In this document: positions 30,853-42,117 of the stretch, piece after piece
Numbering within the stretch: position 1 is the first letter of the stretch
How the letters are laid out: each line of letters opens with the position of its first letter
From: Pseudomonas hamedanensis
GTDB lineage: Bacteria > Pseudomonadota > Gammaproteobacteria > Pseudomonadales > Pseudomonadaceae
Direction: 5' to 3'
Length of the DNA: 64,000 nucleotides
Assembly (NCBI RefSeq): GCF_014268595.2
Contig: NZ_CP077091.1
Location: 5,314,001 to 5,378,000, forward strand
Program-made: the position numbers and the translations under genes
Notes under the pieces: model-generated
The model's input: the letters and a program-made list of their open reading frames with translations, nothing else
Databases searched by the model: none
What the model was told of the DNA's origin: nothing

Positions 30853-30868
30853 TGTCGAGGAAAATTTG

Positions 30869-31783
30869 ATGCGCATCGTTCCCCATATCCTGGGCGCAGC
30901 CATTGCTGCCGCTCTGATCAGCACGCCAGTTTTCGCCGCCGAGCTCACCGGCACCCTGAAGAAGATCAAAGAGTCCGGTGTCATCACCCTGGGCCACCGT
31001 GACGCCTCCATTCCGTTCTCCTACATCGCCGACGCTTCCGGCAAGCCGGTCGGCTACTCCCACGATATCCAGCTGGCCATCGTCGAAGCGATCAAGAAAG
31101 ACCTCGACCTGCCCAACCTGCAAGTCAAATACAACCTGGTGACTTCGCAAACCCGGATCCCGCTGGTGCAGAACGGCACCGTGGACGTCGAGTGCGGTTC
31201 GACCACCAACAACGTCGAGCGTCAGCAGCAGGTCGACTTCTCCGTCGGCATCTTCGAAATCGGTACCCGTCTGCTCTCCAAGAAAGACTCCAAGTACAAG
31301 GATTTCGACGATCTGAAAGGCAAGAACGTCGTGACCACCGCCGGCACCACCTCCGAGCGCATCCTCAAGGCGATGAACGCCGACAAGCAGATGGGCATGA
31401 ACGTCATCTCCGCCAAAGACCACGGCGAGTCCTTCCAGATGCTGGAATCGGGCCGTGCCGTGGCGTTCATGATGGACGACGCGCTGCTCGCCGGCGAAGC
31501 GGCCAAGGCCAAGAAAGCCGCCGATTGGGAAGTCACTGGCACCGCGCAGTCGTACGAAATCTACGGCTGCATGATGCGCAAGGGCGACGCCCCGTTCAAA
31601 AAGGCTGTGGATGACGCCATCGTCGCCACCTACAAGTCGGGCGAAATCAACAAGATCTACGAGAAGTGGTTCATGCAGCCGATTCCGCCAAAAGGCCTGA
31701 ACCTGAACTTCCCGATGAGCGACGAGCTCAAGACCCTGATCGCCAACCCGACCGACAAAGCGGCTGACGACAAGAAGTCCTGA
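30869..31783 (+). CDS. aatJ: Glutamate/aspartate ABC transporter, periplasmic binding protein
   Basis: AatJ captures glutamate and aspartate (and their amides weakly) in the periplasm. The 304-residue protein has a Sec signal peptide (about residues 1-23, ending TPVFAAE) and a type II solute-binding fold. The family motifs are GHRDASIPFSYI, DVECGSTTNNVERQQQVDFS and KNVVTTAGTTSERILKAMN. I chose the ATG at 30869, which has gagg upstream and starts the signal peptide. It is driven by a sigma-54 promoter with two AauR operators and leads aatJQMP. Confidence 0.96.
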   Translation: MRIVPHILGAAIAAALISTPVFAAELTGTLKKIKESGVITLGHRDASIPFSYIADASGKPVGYSHDIQLAIVEAIKKDLDLPNLQVKYNLVTSQTRIPLVQNGTVDVECGSTTNNVERQQQVDFSVGIFEIGTRLLSKKDSKYKDFDDLKGKNVVTTAGTTSERILKAMNADKQMGMNVISAKDHGESFQMLESGRAVAFMMDDALLAGEAAKAKKAADWEVTGTAQSYEIYGCMMRKGDAPFKKAVDDAIVATYKSGEINKIYEKWFMQPIPPKGLNLNFPMSDELKTLIANPTDKAADDKKS

Positions 31784-31798
31784 TTTCTGACTAACCTT

Positions 31799-31832
31799 AT
31801 CCCCTGAGGAGGCGCCTGCCTTTTCAGGGGAT
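31799..31832 (+). promoter_or_regulatory. Intercistronic hairpin between aatJ and aatQ
   Basis: atcccctga ... tcaggggat pairs perfectly over 9 bp with a ~16-base loop and has no T-run. It probably stabilises or partly attenuates the message so the binding protein is made in excess of the permease. Confidence 0.6.
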
Positions 31833-31976
31833 GGCCACTCCCTGCTGGCACTTTTTTGGAAACACTCGAACCGGTGGCTGTCGAGCCGATCGCGTGTGCC
31901 TGATGTTCACATCAGGCGGGAACGGAGTTTCCCCAGGCGGGCACTTGTACATCGATCGAATCGAGGGGAGACCCTA

Positions 31977-32723
31977 ATGAATTACAACTGGGACTGGGGC
32001 GTGTTCTTCAAGTCCACCGGCGTGGGCAGCGAGACTTATCTCGACTGGTTCGTCTCCGGGCTGGGCTGGACCATCGCCATCGCCATCGTCGCGTGGATCA
32101 TCGCCCTGCTGCTGGGCTCGATACTGGGCGTGATGCGCACCGTACCGAACCGCATCGTGTCGGGCATCGCGACCTGCTACGTCGAACTGTTCCGTAACGT
32201 GCCACTGCTGGTTCAGCTGTTTATCTGGTACTTCCTGGTGCCCGATCTGCTGCCGGCGGATATGCAGGAGTGGTACAAACAGGACCTGAACCCGACTACC
32301 TCGGCCTACCTGAGCGTCGTCGTGTGCCTTGGCCTGTTCACTGCCGCGCGTGTTTGCGAGCAAGTGCGCACCGGTATCCAGGCGCTGCCCCGCGGCCAGG
32401 AATCGGCCGCCCGCGCCATGGGTTTCAAGCTGCCGCAAATCTACTGGAACGTGCTGCTGCCCCAGGCCTACCGGATCATCATTCCACCGCTTACCTCGGA
32501 ATTTTTGAACGTGTTCAAGAACTCCTCCGTGGCGTCCTTGATCGGCCTGATGGAGCTACTGGCGCAAACCAAACAGACCGCCGAGTTCTCGGCCAACCTG
32601 TTTGAAGCGTTCACCCTGGCGACCCTGATCTACTTCACCCTCAACATGAGCCTGATGTTGCTGATGCGCATGGTCGAGAAGAAAGTCGCCGTGCCCGGCC
32701 TGATCTCCGTGGGGGGTAAATAA
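31977..32723 (+). CDS. aatQ: Glutamate/aspartate ABC transporter permease AatQ
   Basis: AatQ is one of two inner-membrane permeases of the acidic amino-acid importer (GltJ homologue). The 248-residue protein has membrane helices and the permease loop EQVRTGIQALPRGQESAARAMG that contacts the ATPase. I chose the ATG at 31977, preceded by gggga. Its stop overlaps the aatM start by one base. Confidence 0.94.
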   Translation: MNYNWDWGVFFKSTGVGSETYLDWFVSGLGWTIAIAIVAWIIALLLGSILGVMRTVPNRIVSGIATCYVELFRNVPLLVQLFIWYFLVPDLLPADMQEWYKQDLNPTTSAYLSVVVCLGLFTAARVCEQVRTGIQALPRGQESAARAMGFKLPQIYWNVLLPQAYRIIIPPLTSEFLNVFKNSSVASLIGLMELLAQTKQTAEFSANLFEAFTLATLIYFTLNMSLMLLMRMVEKKVAVPGLISVGGK

Positions 32724-33394
32724 TGGAATTCGATTTCAGCGGCATCGTCCCGGCCATTCCCGGTTTGTGGAACGGCATGGTGATGACCCTCAAGCTGATG
32801 GCCATGGGCGTGGTCGGCGGGATCATTCTCGGCACCATTCTCGCGCTGATGCGTCTGTCGCACAGCAAACTGCTGTCGAGCATCGCGGGCGCCTACGTCA
32901 ACTATTTCCGTTCGATCCCGCTGCTGCTGGTGATCACCTGGTTCTATCTGGCGGTGCCGTTCGTGCTGCGCTGGATCACCGGCGAAGACACGCCGATTGG
33001 TGCGTTCACCTCATGCATCGTGGCGTTCATGATGTTCGAAGCGGCGTACTTCTGCGAAATCGTCCGTGCCGGCGTGCAGTCGATCCCCAAAGGTCAGATG
33101 GGCGCGGCGCAAGCGCTGGGCATGACTTACGGGCAGATGATGCGCCTGATCATCCTGCCGCAGGCGTTCCGCAAAATGACCCCGCTGTTGCTGCAGCAGA
33201 GCATCATTCTGTTCCAGGATACTTCGCTGGTTTACACCGTAGGCCTGGTTGACTTCCTCAATGCCTCCCGCGCCAGCGGCGACATCATCGGCCGCTCCAA
33301 CGAGTTCCTGATTATCGCCGGTCTTGTGTACTTCATTATCAGCTTCGCCGCCTCGCGGCTGGTCAAGCAACTGCAAAAAAGGTTCGCCGTATGA
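32723..33394 (+). CDS. aatM: Glutamate/aspartate ABC transporter permease AatM
   Basis: AatM is the second permease (GltK homologue), 223 residues, with about five membrane helices and the loop [22 protein letters not shown]. It overlaps aatQ by one base and aatP by 4 nt, so the three are co-translated. Confidence 0.94.
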   Translation: MEFDFSGIVPAIPGLWNGMVMTLKLMAMGVVGGIILGTILALMRLSHSKLLSSIAGAYVNYFRSIPLLLVITWFYLAVPFVLRWITGEDTPIGAFTSCIVAFMMFEAAYFCEIVRAGVQSIPKGQMGAAQALGMTYGQMMRLIILPQAFRKMTPLLLQQSIILFQDTSLVYTVGLVDFLNASRASGDIIGRSNEFLIIAGLVYFIISFAASRLVKQLQKRFAV

Positions 33395-34125
33395 TCTCTA
33401 TCAAAAATATCAACAAGTGGTATGGGGACTTCCAGGTGCTGACTGATTGCAGCACCGAGGTCAAAAAAGGCGAAGTGATCGTGGTCTGCGGCCCGTCGGG
33501 TTCCGGCAAGTCGACGCTGATCAAATGCGTCAACGCGCTGGAGCCGTTTCAGAAGGGTGACGTCGTGGTTGACGGCACCTCGATTGCCGACCCGAAGACC
33601 AACCTGCCGAAACTGCGCTCGCGGGTGGGCATGGTGTTCCAGCATTTCGAACTGTTCCCGCACCTGACCATCACCGAAAACCTGACCATCGCGCAGATCA
33701 AGGTGTTGGGCCGCAGCAAGGAAGAGGCGACCAAAAAAGGCCTGCAACTGCTTGAGCGCGTCGGCCTGTCGGCGCACGCCCACAAGCATCCGGGGCAACT
33801 GTCCGGCGGTCAGCAACAGCGTGTGGCGATTGCCCGTGCGCTGGCGATGGACCCGATCGTCATGCTGTTCGACGAACCGACCTCGGCGCTCGACCCAGAA
33901 ATGGTCAACGAAGTGCTCGACGTCATGGTGCAGCTGGCCCATGAAGGCATGACCATGATGTGCGTGACCCACGAAATGGGCTTCGCCCGTAAAGTGGCGG
34001 ACCGGGTGATTTTCATGGACCAGGGCAAGATCATCGAAGACTGCCCGAAAGAGGAATTCTTCGGCGACATCAGCGCCCGCTCCGAACGCGCGCAGCACTT
34101 CCTCGAGAAAATCTTGCAGCACTAA
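33391..34125 (+). CDS. aatP: Glutamate/aspartate ABC transporter ATP-binding protein AatP
   Basis: AatP powers the importer (GltL homologue). The 244-residue ATPase has Walker [11 protein letters not shown]-loop [10 protein letters not shown], signature [15 protein letters not shown], Walker [16 protein letters not shown] and H-loop [10 protein letters not shown]. It follows aatM with a 4-nt overlap and ends the transporter operon. A family A REP element separates it from aauS. Confidence 0.96.
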   Translation: MISIKNINKWYGDFQVLTDCSTEVKKGEVIVVCGPSGSGKSTLIKCVNALEPFQKGDVVVDGTSIADPKTNLPKLRSRVGMVFQHFELFPHLTITENLTIAQIKVLGRSKEEATKKGLQLLERVGLSAHAHKHPGQLSGGQQQRVAIARALAMDPIVMLFDEPTSALDPEMVNEVLDVMVQLAHEGMTMMCVTHEMGFARKVADRVIFMDQGKIIEDCPKEEFFGDISARSERAQHFLEKILQH

Positions 34126-34160
34126 AAAACCACGCAGAACCCTGTGGTGTGGCGAGCTTC

Positions 34161-34280
34161 TGTGGCGAGGGGATTTATCCCCGTTGGGCTGCGAAGCGGC
34201 CCTGGCATTTCAAAGTCAAACCGCATCTAGCGGTTCGACGACTGCTTCGCAGCCGAACGGGGATAAATCCCCTCGCCACA
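34161..34280. repeat. REP-type inverted repeat, family A
   Basis: TGTGGCGAGGGGATTTATCC and its reverse complement flank about 75 bases. It lies between the aatJQMP operon and aauS, where it may act as a transcription boundary. Confidence 0.88.
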
Positions 34281-34343
34281 GGGTTCACCTCAAAGCAACG
34301 GTGATGCACAAACAAGTGTTGTGGTTGACCCAAGGCATCTGTG

Positions 34344-36241
34344 ATGAAATGCGACCCCACCCTCTATCGCGCTGCAAAGCCATCACTTGCCGTGAAACCC
34401 CGTCTGATTCGCCATCTGTTCCTGCCGCCGCTGGTCATCGCCCTGATGATTGGCCTGGGGTTTATCGGCTTCTGGACCAGTGAGCACTTCGGCATCCGCA
34501 GCCTCGGCGAGAACGGCCAGCGTCAGTTGGAGTTGCACGCCCGTGCGGTCGAAAGCGAAATCAGCAAGTACACCTACCTGCCCAGCCTGCTGGAACTCGA
34601 AACGAGTGTGCCGCAGTTGCTGGCCGACCCGACCCCGGAACACCGGCAAACGGTCAACGATTACCTTGAGGGCCTGAACCGCCGCAGCCGCAGCCGGGCC
34701 ATTTATGTGATGGACACCACCGGCCGCGTCATGGCCACCAGCAACTGGCGCGATGTCGACAGTTACCTGGGTGAGGACCTGTCCTTCCGCGCCTATTTCA
34801 AGGACGCCGTGCGCGGCCAGCCCGGGCGTTTCTACGGCATCGGCAGCACCAACGGCGAACCCGGTTACTACTTGGCCCATGGCTTGGAAGAGCACGGCAA
34901 GATCATCGGCGTCGCGGTGGTCAAGGTGCGCCTGGAAGCCATGGAAGAACGCTGGCAGCGCGCGCGTCTGGAAGCTTTTGTCAGTGACGAAAACGGCATC
35001 ATCATTCTTTCCAGCGATCCGGCCCGGCGGCTGAAATCGGTGGTCCCGCTGAGCGACGAGGTCAAGGAAAAACTCGCCCGCAGCCTGCAGTACTACTGGT
35101 TCCCGCTCAACGAGCTGCAACCGCTGGCCCGCGAGACCTTGTCCGAAGGCGTGGAAAAACTCACCTTCCCGGCCAACAGCGAAGTGGCGTCCGACGAAGA
35201 TGACATCAGTTACCTGGCGCAGACCCGGCCGCTGAGCGACACGCCGTGGAATTTCACCCTGCTCACGCCGCTGCAAGACCTACGCCGCGAGGCGATCAAT
35301 CAAGGCATTCTGGTGGCGGTCGCGTTCGCCCTGTTCGCCTTCCTGCTGATCGCCTGGAACGAGCGGCGCAAGGTCCTCGCCACCCGCCTCGCCGCCCGCG
35401 AAGCCTTGCAGGAAGTCAACAGCCAGCTGGAGCGACGGATTACCGAACGCACTGCCGATCTGCGTGCCAGCAACGAACGGCTCAAGAGCCAGATCCGCGA
35501 ACGCCGCCAGGCCGAAGAAACCTTGCGCCGCGCCCAGGATGAACTGGTGCAGGCCGGCAAACTCGCCGCGATCGGCCAGATGTCCACCAGCATTGCCCAT
35601 GAATTGAACCAGCCACTGGCGGCGATGCGCACGCTGTCAGGCAATACCGTGCGCTTTCTTGAGCGCGGCCAACTCGATGTCGCCAGCACCAACCTCAAGA
35701 CCATCAACGACCTGATCGACCGCATGGGCCGGATCACCGCCAGCCTGCGCTCCTTTGCCCGGCGCGGCGATAACAAGGGCCAGGCCAGCCTCGGCAAAGC
35801 CGTCGACGCCGCGCTGCAAGTGCTCGGCGCGCGTCTGGAAACCTCGGCGCTGCAAGTGCACCGGCAGTTCAGCGACGTGCAATTGCAGATCGACCAGACC
35901 CGTCTCGAACAGATTCTGCTCAACCTGATCGGCAACGCCCTCGATGCCATGCAGGCCCAGGCGCAGCCGCAACTGTGGCTCGAAGGCGAAGAATTCAACG
36001 GCAAATATCGCCTGCGCGTACGCGACAACGGTCACGGCATCGACGCCGAGGCGCGCAAACATTTGTTCGAACCGTTTTTCACCACCAAGCCCGGCGAGCA
36101 AGGCCTGGGCCTGGGCCTGACGCTTTCCGCCAGCCTCGCCGCCGCCACCGGCGGCCATCTGGGTGTCGAACACCCGGCCAGCGGTGGCACCACCTTCGTC
36201 CTCAGTTTACCGTTGGTAAGCCCTACACCTGCCGAGCCAAT

Positions 36242-36245
<4 letters not shown>
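34344..36245 (+). CDS. aauS: Sensor histidine kinase AauS (DctB-like)
   Basis: AauS senses acidic amino acids and phosphorylates AauR. The ~633-residue protein has a membrane helix at about 26-46, a large periplasmic dCache-like sensor (about 50-315), a second membrane helix at about 321-340, a coiled coil (about 350-405), the phospho-acceptor His419 (SIAHELNQPLAAM) and an HATPase with DNGHGI, FEPFFTTKPG and GLGLGLTLS motifs. The start may be GTG 34341 or ATG 34344. It overlaps aauR by 4 nt and follows the transporter it is expected to control. Confidence 0.93.
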
Positions 36246-37570
<1,325 letters not shown>

Positions 37571-37581
37571 GCGAGAACGAC

Positions 37582-37920
37582 GTGGACCTGATATTCAAAG
37601 CCCTGCTGGGCGCCGCCGTGGTGGTGATGATCGCGGCGCTGTCGAAGACCAAAAACTATTACATCGCAGGTTTGGTGCCGCTGTTTCCGACCTTTGCGCT
37701 GATTGCCCATTACATCGTTGGCAAGGGCCGCTCGATCGATGATCTGAAAACCACGATCGTGTTTGGGATGTGGTCGATTATTCCGTACTTCGTCTATCTG
37801 GCCACGCTGTATGTGATGGTTGACCGGATGCGGTTGGAGGCGTCGCTCGCGGTGGCGGCGGTCGCGTGGTTGATGGCGGCGACTGTTTTGGTGACCGTTT
37901 GGGTGCGTATTCACAGCTAA
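37582..37920 (+). CDS. GlpM-like small membrane protein
   Basis: This 112-residue protein has four predicted membrane helices and contains NYYIAGLVPLFPTFALIAHY, characteristic of the GlpM family (GlpM was linked to alginate production in P. aeruginosa). I chose the GTG at 37582 because the family N-terminus starts there; the open frame upstream is a shadow of aauR. It lies 11 bases after aauR and is probably co-transcribed, but a link to amino-acid uptake is not evident. Confidence 0.8.
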   Translation: MDLIFKALLGAAVVVMIAALSKTKNYYIAGLVPLFPTFALIAHYIVGKGRSIDDLKTTIVFGMWSIIPYFVYLATLYVMVDRMRLEASLAVAAVAWLMAATVLVTVWVRIHS

Positions 37921-37942
37921 GGTCAGTGTTGGCGACCATGAT

Positions 37943-38019
37943 GGCCCCTTCGCGAGCAGGCTCGCTCCCACATTTGCAATGCATTCCCCTGTGGGAGCGA
38001 GCCTGCTCGCGAAGGGGCC
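37943..38019. repeat. REP-type inverted repeat, family B, short form
   Basis: GGCCCCTTCGCGAGCAGGCT and its reverse complement flank a ~25-base spacer, forming a compact hairpin between convergent genes. Confidence 0.88.
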
Positions 38020-38043
38020 GAACGATCACCGCAAAACTTTCAG

Positions 38044-39063
38044 TTAAAGCAAGTTCCCCTTTTCCACCGGCTCGACCCGCGCCCAGTGCGAAGTGTCCTC
38101 ACGGTGCGCCTGAAGATATGGCAACACCGCCGCCAGCAGCGGTTCCTTGAATGCCTCCTGAAACCGATGGGCCAGCCCCGGAATCAGTTTTAACTGGCTG
38201 CCCCGGATATGCGCCGCCAGGTGCACACCGTGCATCACTGGCAGCAACGGATCGGCCGTGCCATGCACCACCAGCGTCGGCACGCGCAGTTGATTGAGCA
38301 ACGCCACTCGACTTGGCTCGGCGAGAATCGCCATGATCTGCCGCTTGACGCCCTCAGGGTTGAACGCGCGGTCATAGGAAGCCGCGGCCTGTTGCAATAA
38401 CGCTTGCCGATCATCCGTCACCGCCGGGCTGCCGAGTGCCGCGAGCAGATCAGCCTGTTGTTCCAGCGCCACCTGACGGTTCGGTGCGCCGCGCCGCGAC
38501 AACAGCTGCACCAACGCCGCATTCGGTGCCGGCAAGCCAGCGGCCCCGGAAGTGGTCATCAGCAGCGTCAGGCTTTCGACCCGTTGCGGCGCCATTGCCG
38601 CCATGTGCTGGGCGATCATTCCGCCCATGCTCGCGCCCAGCACATGAAAGCGCTCGACCTGCAGCGCGCTCATCAACCCCAATGCATCGTCGGCCATGTC
38701 CGTCAGGCTGTAGGGCGCCGAAACCGGCAGGCCGAGTTTGTAGCGCAACACTTCAAACGTCAGATTGGCCTCGACCGGAGGTTGGCGCCAGGTCGACAGG
38801 CCGACATCGCGGTTGTCATAACGGATGACCCGAAAACCTGACTGACACAACGCCACAACCACTTCGTCCGGCCAGTGAATCAACTGACCGCCAAGCCCCA
38901 TGACCAGCAATAACGCCGGATCCGAGGCACGGCCGATGCTCTGATAGGCGATGCTCACCGCCGGCAGGTCGACCCGCTCGGTCGGTACGTTGACATCACA
39001 ACGCGAAGCCGCCAACGACGGCAGGCCGACCAACAGCGCGGCCAGAAAGAACAATACACGCAT
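38044..39063 (-). CDS. Secreted alpha/beta hydrolase
   Basis: This 339-residue protein has a Sec signal peptide (about 1-18, ending GLPSLAA) and so acts in the periplasm or outside the cell. The alpha/beta-hydrolase core has the oxyanion region [13 protein letters not shown], the nucleophile elbow GASMGG (Ser) and the late [15 protein letters not shown] segment with the acidic residue; a late His in AHRFQ probably completes the triad. It resembles esterase or proline-iminopeptidase-like members. Substrate is unknown. It is divergent from metR. Confidence 0.87.
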   Translation of the reverse strand: MRVLFFLAALLVGLPSLAASRCDVNVPTERVDLPAVSIAYQSIGRASDPALLLVMGLGGQLIHWPDEVVVALCQSGFRVIRYDNRDVGLSTWRQPPVEANLTFEVLRYKLGLPVSAPYSLTDMADDALGLMSALQVERFHVLGASMGGMIAQHMAAMAPQRVESLTLLMTTSGAAGLPAPNAALVQLLSRRGAPNRQVALEQQADLLAALGSPAVTDDRQALLQQAAASYDRAFNPEGVKRQIMAILAEPSRVALLNQLRVPTLVVHGTADPLLPVMHGVHLAAHIRGSQLKLIPGLAHRFQEAFKEPLLAAVLPYLQAHREDTSHWARVEPVEKGNLL

Positions 39064-39270
39064 GAAAAAACACCAAAACGCAGAACCCCAGTAGAGCGCG
39101 AGTCTGATGATATTTGTGCGAGCGCGCTGCCACAGTTGCGTGACAGTTTGATGAACAGCGCCGAGCGGTCACTGGCCCGGAGACTACGTTGCGCCATCGA
39201 CAGCCGGTTAAACATGAGACAAACTCAACATCTTTAATTTGATCACGAGTTCTACTCATGGAGACCTGCG

Positions 39271-40188
39271 GTGCTTGAGATCCGTCACCTGAAAACCCTG
39301 CACGCCCTGCGCGAAGCCGACAGTCTGGTCGACGCCGCCGACCGCCTGCACCTGACCCAGTCGGCGCTCTCCCACCAGTTCAAGGAACTGGAAGAGCGCC
39401 TGGGCATGGCGTTGTTCGTGCGCAAGACCAAACCGGTGCGTTTCACCAGCGCCGGCCTGCGCCTGCTGCAACTGGCTGACGCCACCCTGCCGCTGTTGCG
39501 TGCCGCCGAGCGCGACATCAGCCGACTGGCCGGAGGGACCGCCGGGCGTCTGCACATGGCCATCGAATGCCACAGCTGCTTTCAGTGGCTGATGCCCACC
39601 ATCGATCAGTTTCGTGACGCGTGGCCGGAAGTCGAACTCGACCTGGCCTCGGGTTTTTCCTTCGCACCGCTGCCAGCCCTGGCCCGTGGCGATCTGGACC
39701 TGGTGGTGACCTCCGATCCGCTGGACATCGCCGGCATTACCTACGTGCCGCTGTTCACTTACGAAGCCATGCTGGCAGTGGCCAACCAACATGCGCTGGC
39801 GAGCAAGCCGTACATCGTGCCCGACGATCTGCTGACGGAAACGCTGATTACTTATCCGGTGGAACGCGACCGCCTGGACATCTTCACCCGGTTCCTCGAA
39901 CCTGCCGACATCGAGCCGGCGCAGGTGCGCACCTCGGAGCTGACGGTGATGATGATGCAGCTGGTCGCCAGCGGCCGCGGCGTCTGCGGCATGCCGCACT
40001 GGGCGTTACACGAATACAGCTCGCGCGGTTACGTGAAGGCCAAGCGCCTGGGCGAGAAAGGATTGTTCGCGACGCTGTACGCAGCGATCCGCACGGACAT
40101 GCTGGACGCCCCATACATGCGCGACTTCCTGCTGACCGCCAAGGACACCTCGTTCTCAACACTCGATGGCGTCAGCGCCGTGCGCTGA
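39271..40188 (+). CDS. metR: LysR-family regulator MetR
   Basis: MetR activates methionine-synthesis genes such as metE and metH with homocysteine as co-effector. The 305-residue protein has the N-terminal winged helix (LHALREADSLVDAADRLHLT, QSALSHQFKELEERLG) and the MetR-type effector domain (AIECHSCFQWLMP, RTSELTVMMMQLVASGRGV). It starts at a GTG at 39271 with ggaga upstream. No met gene is adjacent, so the name rests on sequence character. Confidence 0.88.
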   Translation: MLEIRHLKTLHALREADSLVDAADRLHLTQSALSHQFKELEERLGMALFVRKTKPVRFTSAGLRLLQLADATLPLLRAAERDISRLAGGTAGRLHMAIECHSCFQWLMPTIDQFRDAWPEVELDLASGFSFAPLPALARGDLDLVVTSDPLDIAGITYVPLFTYEAMLAVANQHALASKPYIVPDDLLTETLITYPVERDRLDIFTRFLEPADIEPAQVRTSELTVMMMQLVASGRGVCGMPHWALHEYSSRGYVKAKRLGEKGLFATLYAAIRTDMLDAPYMRDFLLTAKDTSFSTLDGVSAVR

Positions 40189-40206
40189 AACCGCTGCGCA
40201 GAACAT

Positions 40207-40937
40207 CCCCTGTAGGAGCGAGCCTGCTCGCGATAGCCATCTGTCAGTCAATAGTGATGTGTCTGAACGACCGCTATCGCGAGCAGGCTCACTCCTACAG
40301 GGGGGCTGCTTTTCGACTGGAGAAATGCGGTCAAATTGTGGGAGCGGGCTTGCCCGCGAAAGCGCTGGATCAGTCAACATTTTCGCTGACTGACACGACG
40401 CTATCGCGAGCAGGCTCACTCCTACAGGGGGCTGCGTTTCGACTGGAGAAATGCGGTCAAGCCTGTGGGAGCGGGCTTGCTCGCGAAAGCGCTGGATCAG
40501 TCAACATTTTCGCTGACTGACACGACGCTATCGCGAGCAGGCTCACTACAGAGGGGCTGCGTTTCGACTGGAGAAATGCGGTCAAAACTGTGGGAGCGGG
40601 CTTGCTCGCGAATGCAGTGGGTCAGGCAGCATCTGCGGCGGCTGGCAGGGCCCCTTCGCGAGCAGGCTCGCTCCTACAGAGGGGCTGCGTTTCGACTGGA
40701 GAAATGCGGTCAAAACTGTGGGAGCGGGCTTGCTCGCGAAAGCGGTGGGTCAGGCAACATTTGCGGCGGCTGGCAGGGCCCCTTCGCGAGCAGGCTCGCT
40801 CCTACAGGGGGGCTGCGTTTGGGCTGGAGAAATGCGGTCAACCTGTGGGAGCGAGCCTGCTCGCGAAAGCGGTGAATCAGGCAACATCTGTGGCGGCTGA
40901 CACGGCCCCTTCGCGAGCAGGCTTGCTCCCACAAGGG
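40207..40937. repeat. Tandem array of REP doublets (five spacer anchors)
   Basis: This 730-base stretch is built from family B REP arms alternating with a constant spacer containing actggagaaatgcggtcaa. The spacer anchor appears at 40321, 40447, 40572, 40700 and 40828, giving a repeat period of 125-128 bases. Each unit holds a gggagcgggcttgctcgcgaa arm and an inverted gcgagcaggctcgctcctaca arm. Neighbouring units are nearly identical, with gradual drift along the array. Open frames across it are artefacts of the repeat. Confidence 0.93.
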
Positions 40938-40955
40938 AACAAGAGCAGCGCTGTG

Positions 40956-41453
40956 TCAGAGCTGGCGCCACATGTGGATTTTGTCGAAGTAATCCTCGCC
41001 TACCCGCACCGCCAGCGGTTCCAGGCCGAACTGGATGAAGCCGCAGCGTTGGTACAGCTTGAAGGCGACATCGTTGCCGGCGGTGACAGTGAGCTGGACA
41101 ACTTTCAGCCCGCCATGGTTTTGTGCTTCGCGCAGTGCGGCCTGTACCAATTGGTAACCCAGGCCGCTTTGGCGAAAGTCAGTCGAGACATACATGCCGA
41201 ACAAAGTAACTTTATGGCGGGCCTTTTCCCTGGGTTCGAGCGCGAGGCCGACAATGCCGGCCAGCGTGCCGCCGTCAAAGGCGCCGAGCAGCACATCGAG
41301 TTTGCTGGTCAAGCGCCCTTCCCACCAGCTCAGCGGCATCACCGCACGCTCACGCACGCTGGAAGTGAACGCCTGCGGGTGGCGGTCATAGGCTTCAAGC
41401 ATGCGTTCGCGATACGCCAGGGCATGGCTGGCATCGAGCCGCTCGATCCACAT
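40956..41453 (-). CDS. GNAT-family N-acetyltransferase
   Basis: This 165-residue enzyme transfers an acetyl group from acetyl-CoA to an unknown amine. It has the GNAT motif A (LFGMYVSTDFRQSGLGYQLV, with Q/R-x-x-G-x-G/A) and motif B (NDVAFKLYQRCGFIQFG). I chose the ATG at 41453. It starts 2 bases after the LysE gene stop, so both are one unit with the exporter first. Confidence 0.88.
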   Translation of the reverse strand: MWIERLDASHALAYRERMLEAYDRHPQAFTSSVRERAVMPLSWWEGRLTSKLDVLLGAFDGGTLAGIVGLALEPREKARHKVTLFGMYVSTDFRQSGLGYQLVQAALREAQNHGGLKVVQLTVTAGNDVAFKLYQRCGFIQFGLEPLAVRVGEDYFDKIHMWRQL

Positions 41454-41455
41454 GT

Positions 41456-42094
41456 TCAGGCCGTCCTGCGCTGTTCGAGCATCAGCCGTACGGCCAGACC
41501 GCCGAGCACGAACCCCATGAAATAACGCTGCATCGCCAGCCACGTCGGGTTACGCACGAACCATGAGGCAATGCCCGCCGCAAACAGCGCGATCAGCAGG
41601 TTGACGGTAAAACTGACGCTGATCTGCGTCAGCCCCAGAACAACGCTCTGGACGAACACCGAGCCGTGTTCAGGGCTGATGAACTGCGGAAACACCGACA
41701 GATAGAACACGGCGATTTTCGGGTTCAGCGCACTGGTGAGAAAGCCCATGGTGATCAGTTTGCGTGACGAGTCCGGCGGCAGTTGTTGCGCCTCGAACGG
41801 CGAACGCGCCCCGGGTTTGACTGCTTGCCAAGCCAGCCACAGCAGGTACAGCGCCCCCGCCCACTTCAGCACTTCATAGGCCATCGGCACGGCGAGGAAC
41901 ACCGCCGTCAACCCGGCCGCGGCGGCGAACATATGCACAAAGAATCCGCCAACCACGCCAAGCAATGAAGTCACCCCGGCCCGGCGGCCCTGACAAATCG
42001 AGCGCGAGATCAGATAAATCATGTTCGGCCCCGGCGTCAGTACCATCAGCAACGCGGCAGCGGCGAAAATCAGCAGGTCTGGAAGCGGGATCAT
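41456..42094 (-). CDS. LysE/RhtB-family amino-acid exporter
   Basis: This 212-residue inner-membrane protein has about six membrane helices and the family motif LTPGPNMIYLISRSICQG near the N-terminus, followed by GFLTSALNPKIAVFYLSVFP. It should export an amino acid or derivative. It is the upstream gene of a pair with a GNAT acetyltransferase. The Nudix gene lies just upstream in the same direction, about 23 bases away. Confidence 0.93.
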   Translation of the reverse strand: MIPLPDLLIFAAAALLMVLTPGPNMIYLISRSICQGRRAGVTSLLGVVGGFFVHMFAAAAGLTAVFLAVPMAYEVLKWAGALYLLWLAWQAVKPGARSPFEAQQLPPDSSRKLITMGFLTSALNPKIAVFYLSVFPQFISPEHGSVFVQSVVLGLTQISVSFTVNLLIALFAAGIASWFVRNPTWLAMQRYFMGFVLGGLAVRLMLEQRRTA

Positions 42095-42117
42095 GGCAAA
42101 GTCCTTTGCGTGAATGA

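Noticed and set aside
30716..30868. 51-codon N-terminal extension of AatJ
   Set aside because: It would start before and run through the sigma-54 promoter and would precede the signal peptide; the ATG at 30869 has a ribosome binding site.
40207..40937. CRISPR array
   Set aside because: Units of 125-128 bases with inverted REP arms and conserved spacers are unlike short direct repeats with unique spacers, and no cas genes are present.
40166..41525. Several overlapping frames giving peptides rich in GAGLLAKA or REQARSYRG
   Set aside because: They come from translating the tandem REP array; the peptide repeats follow the DNA period of 125-128 bases and have no start signals.
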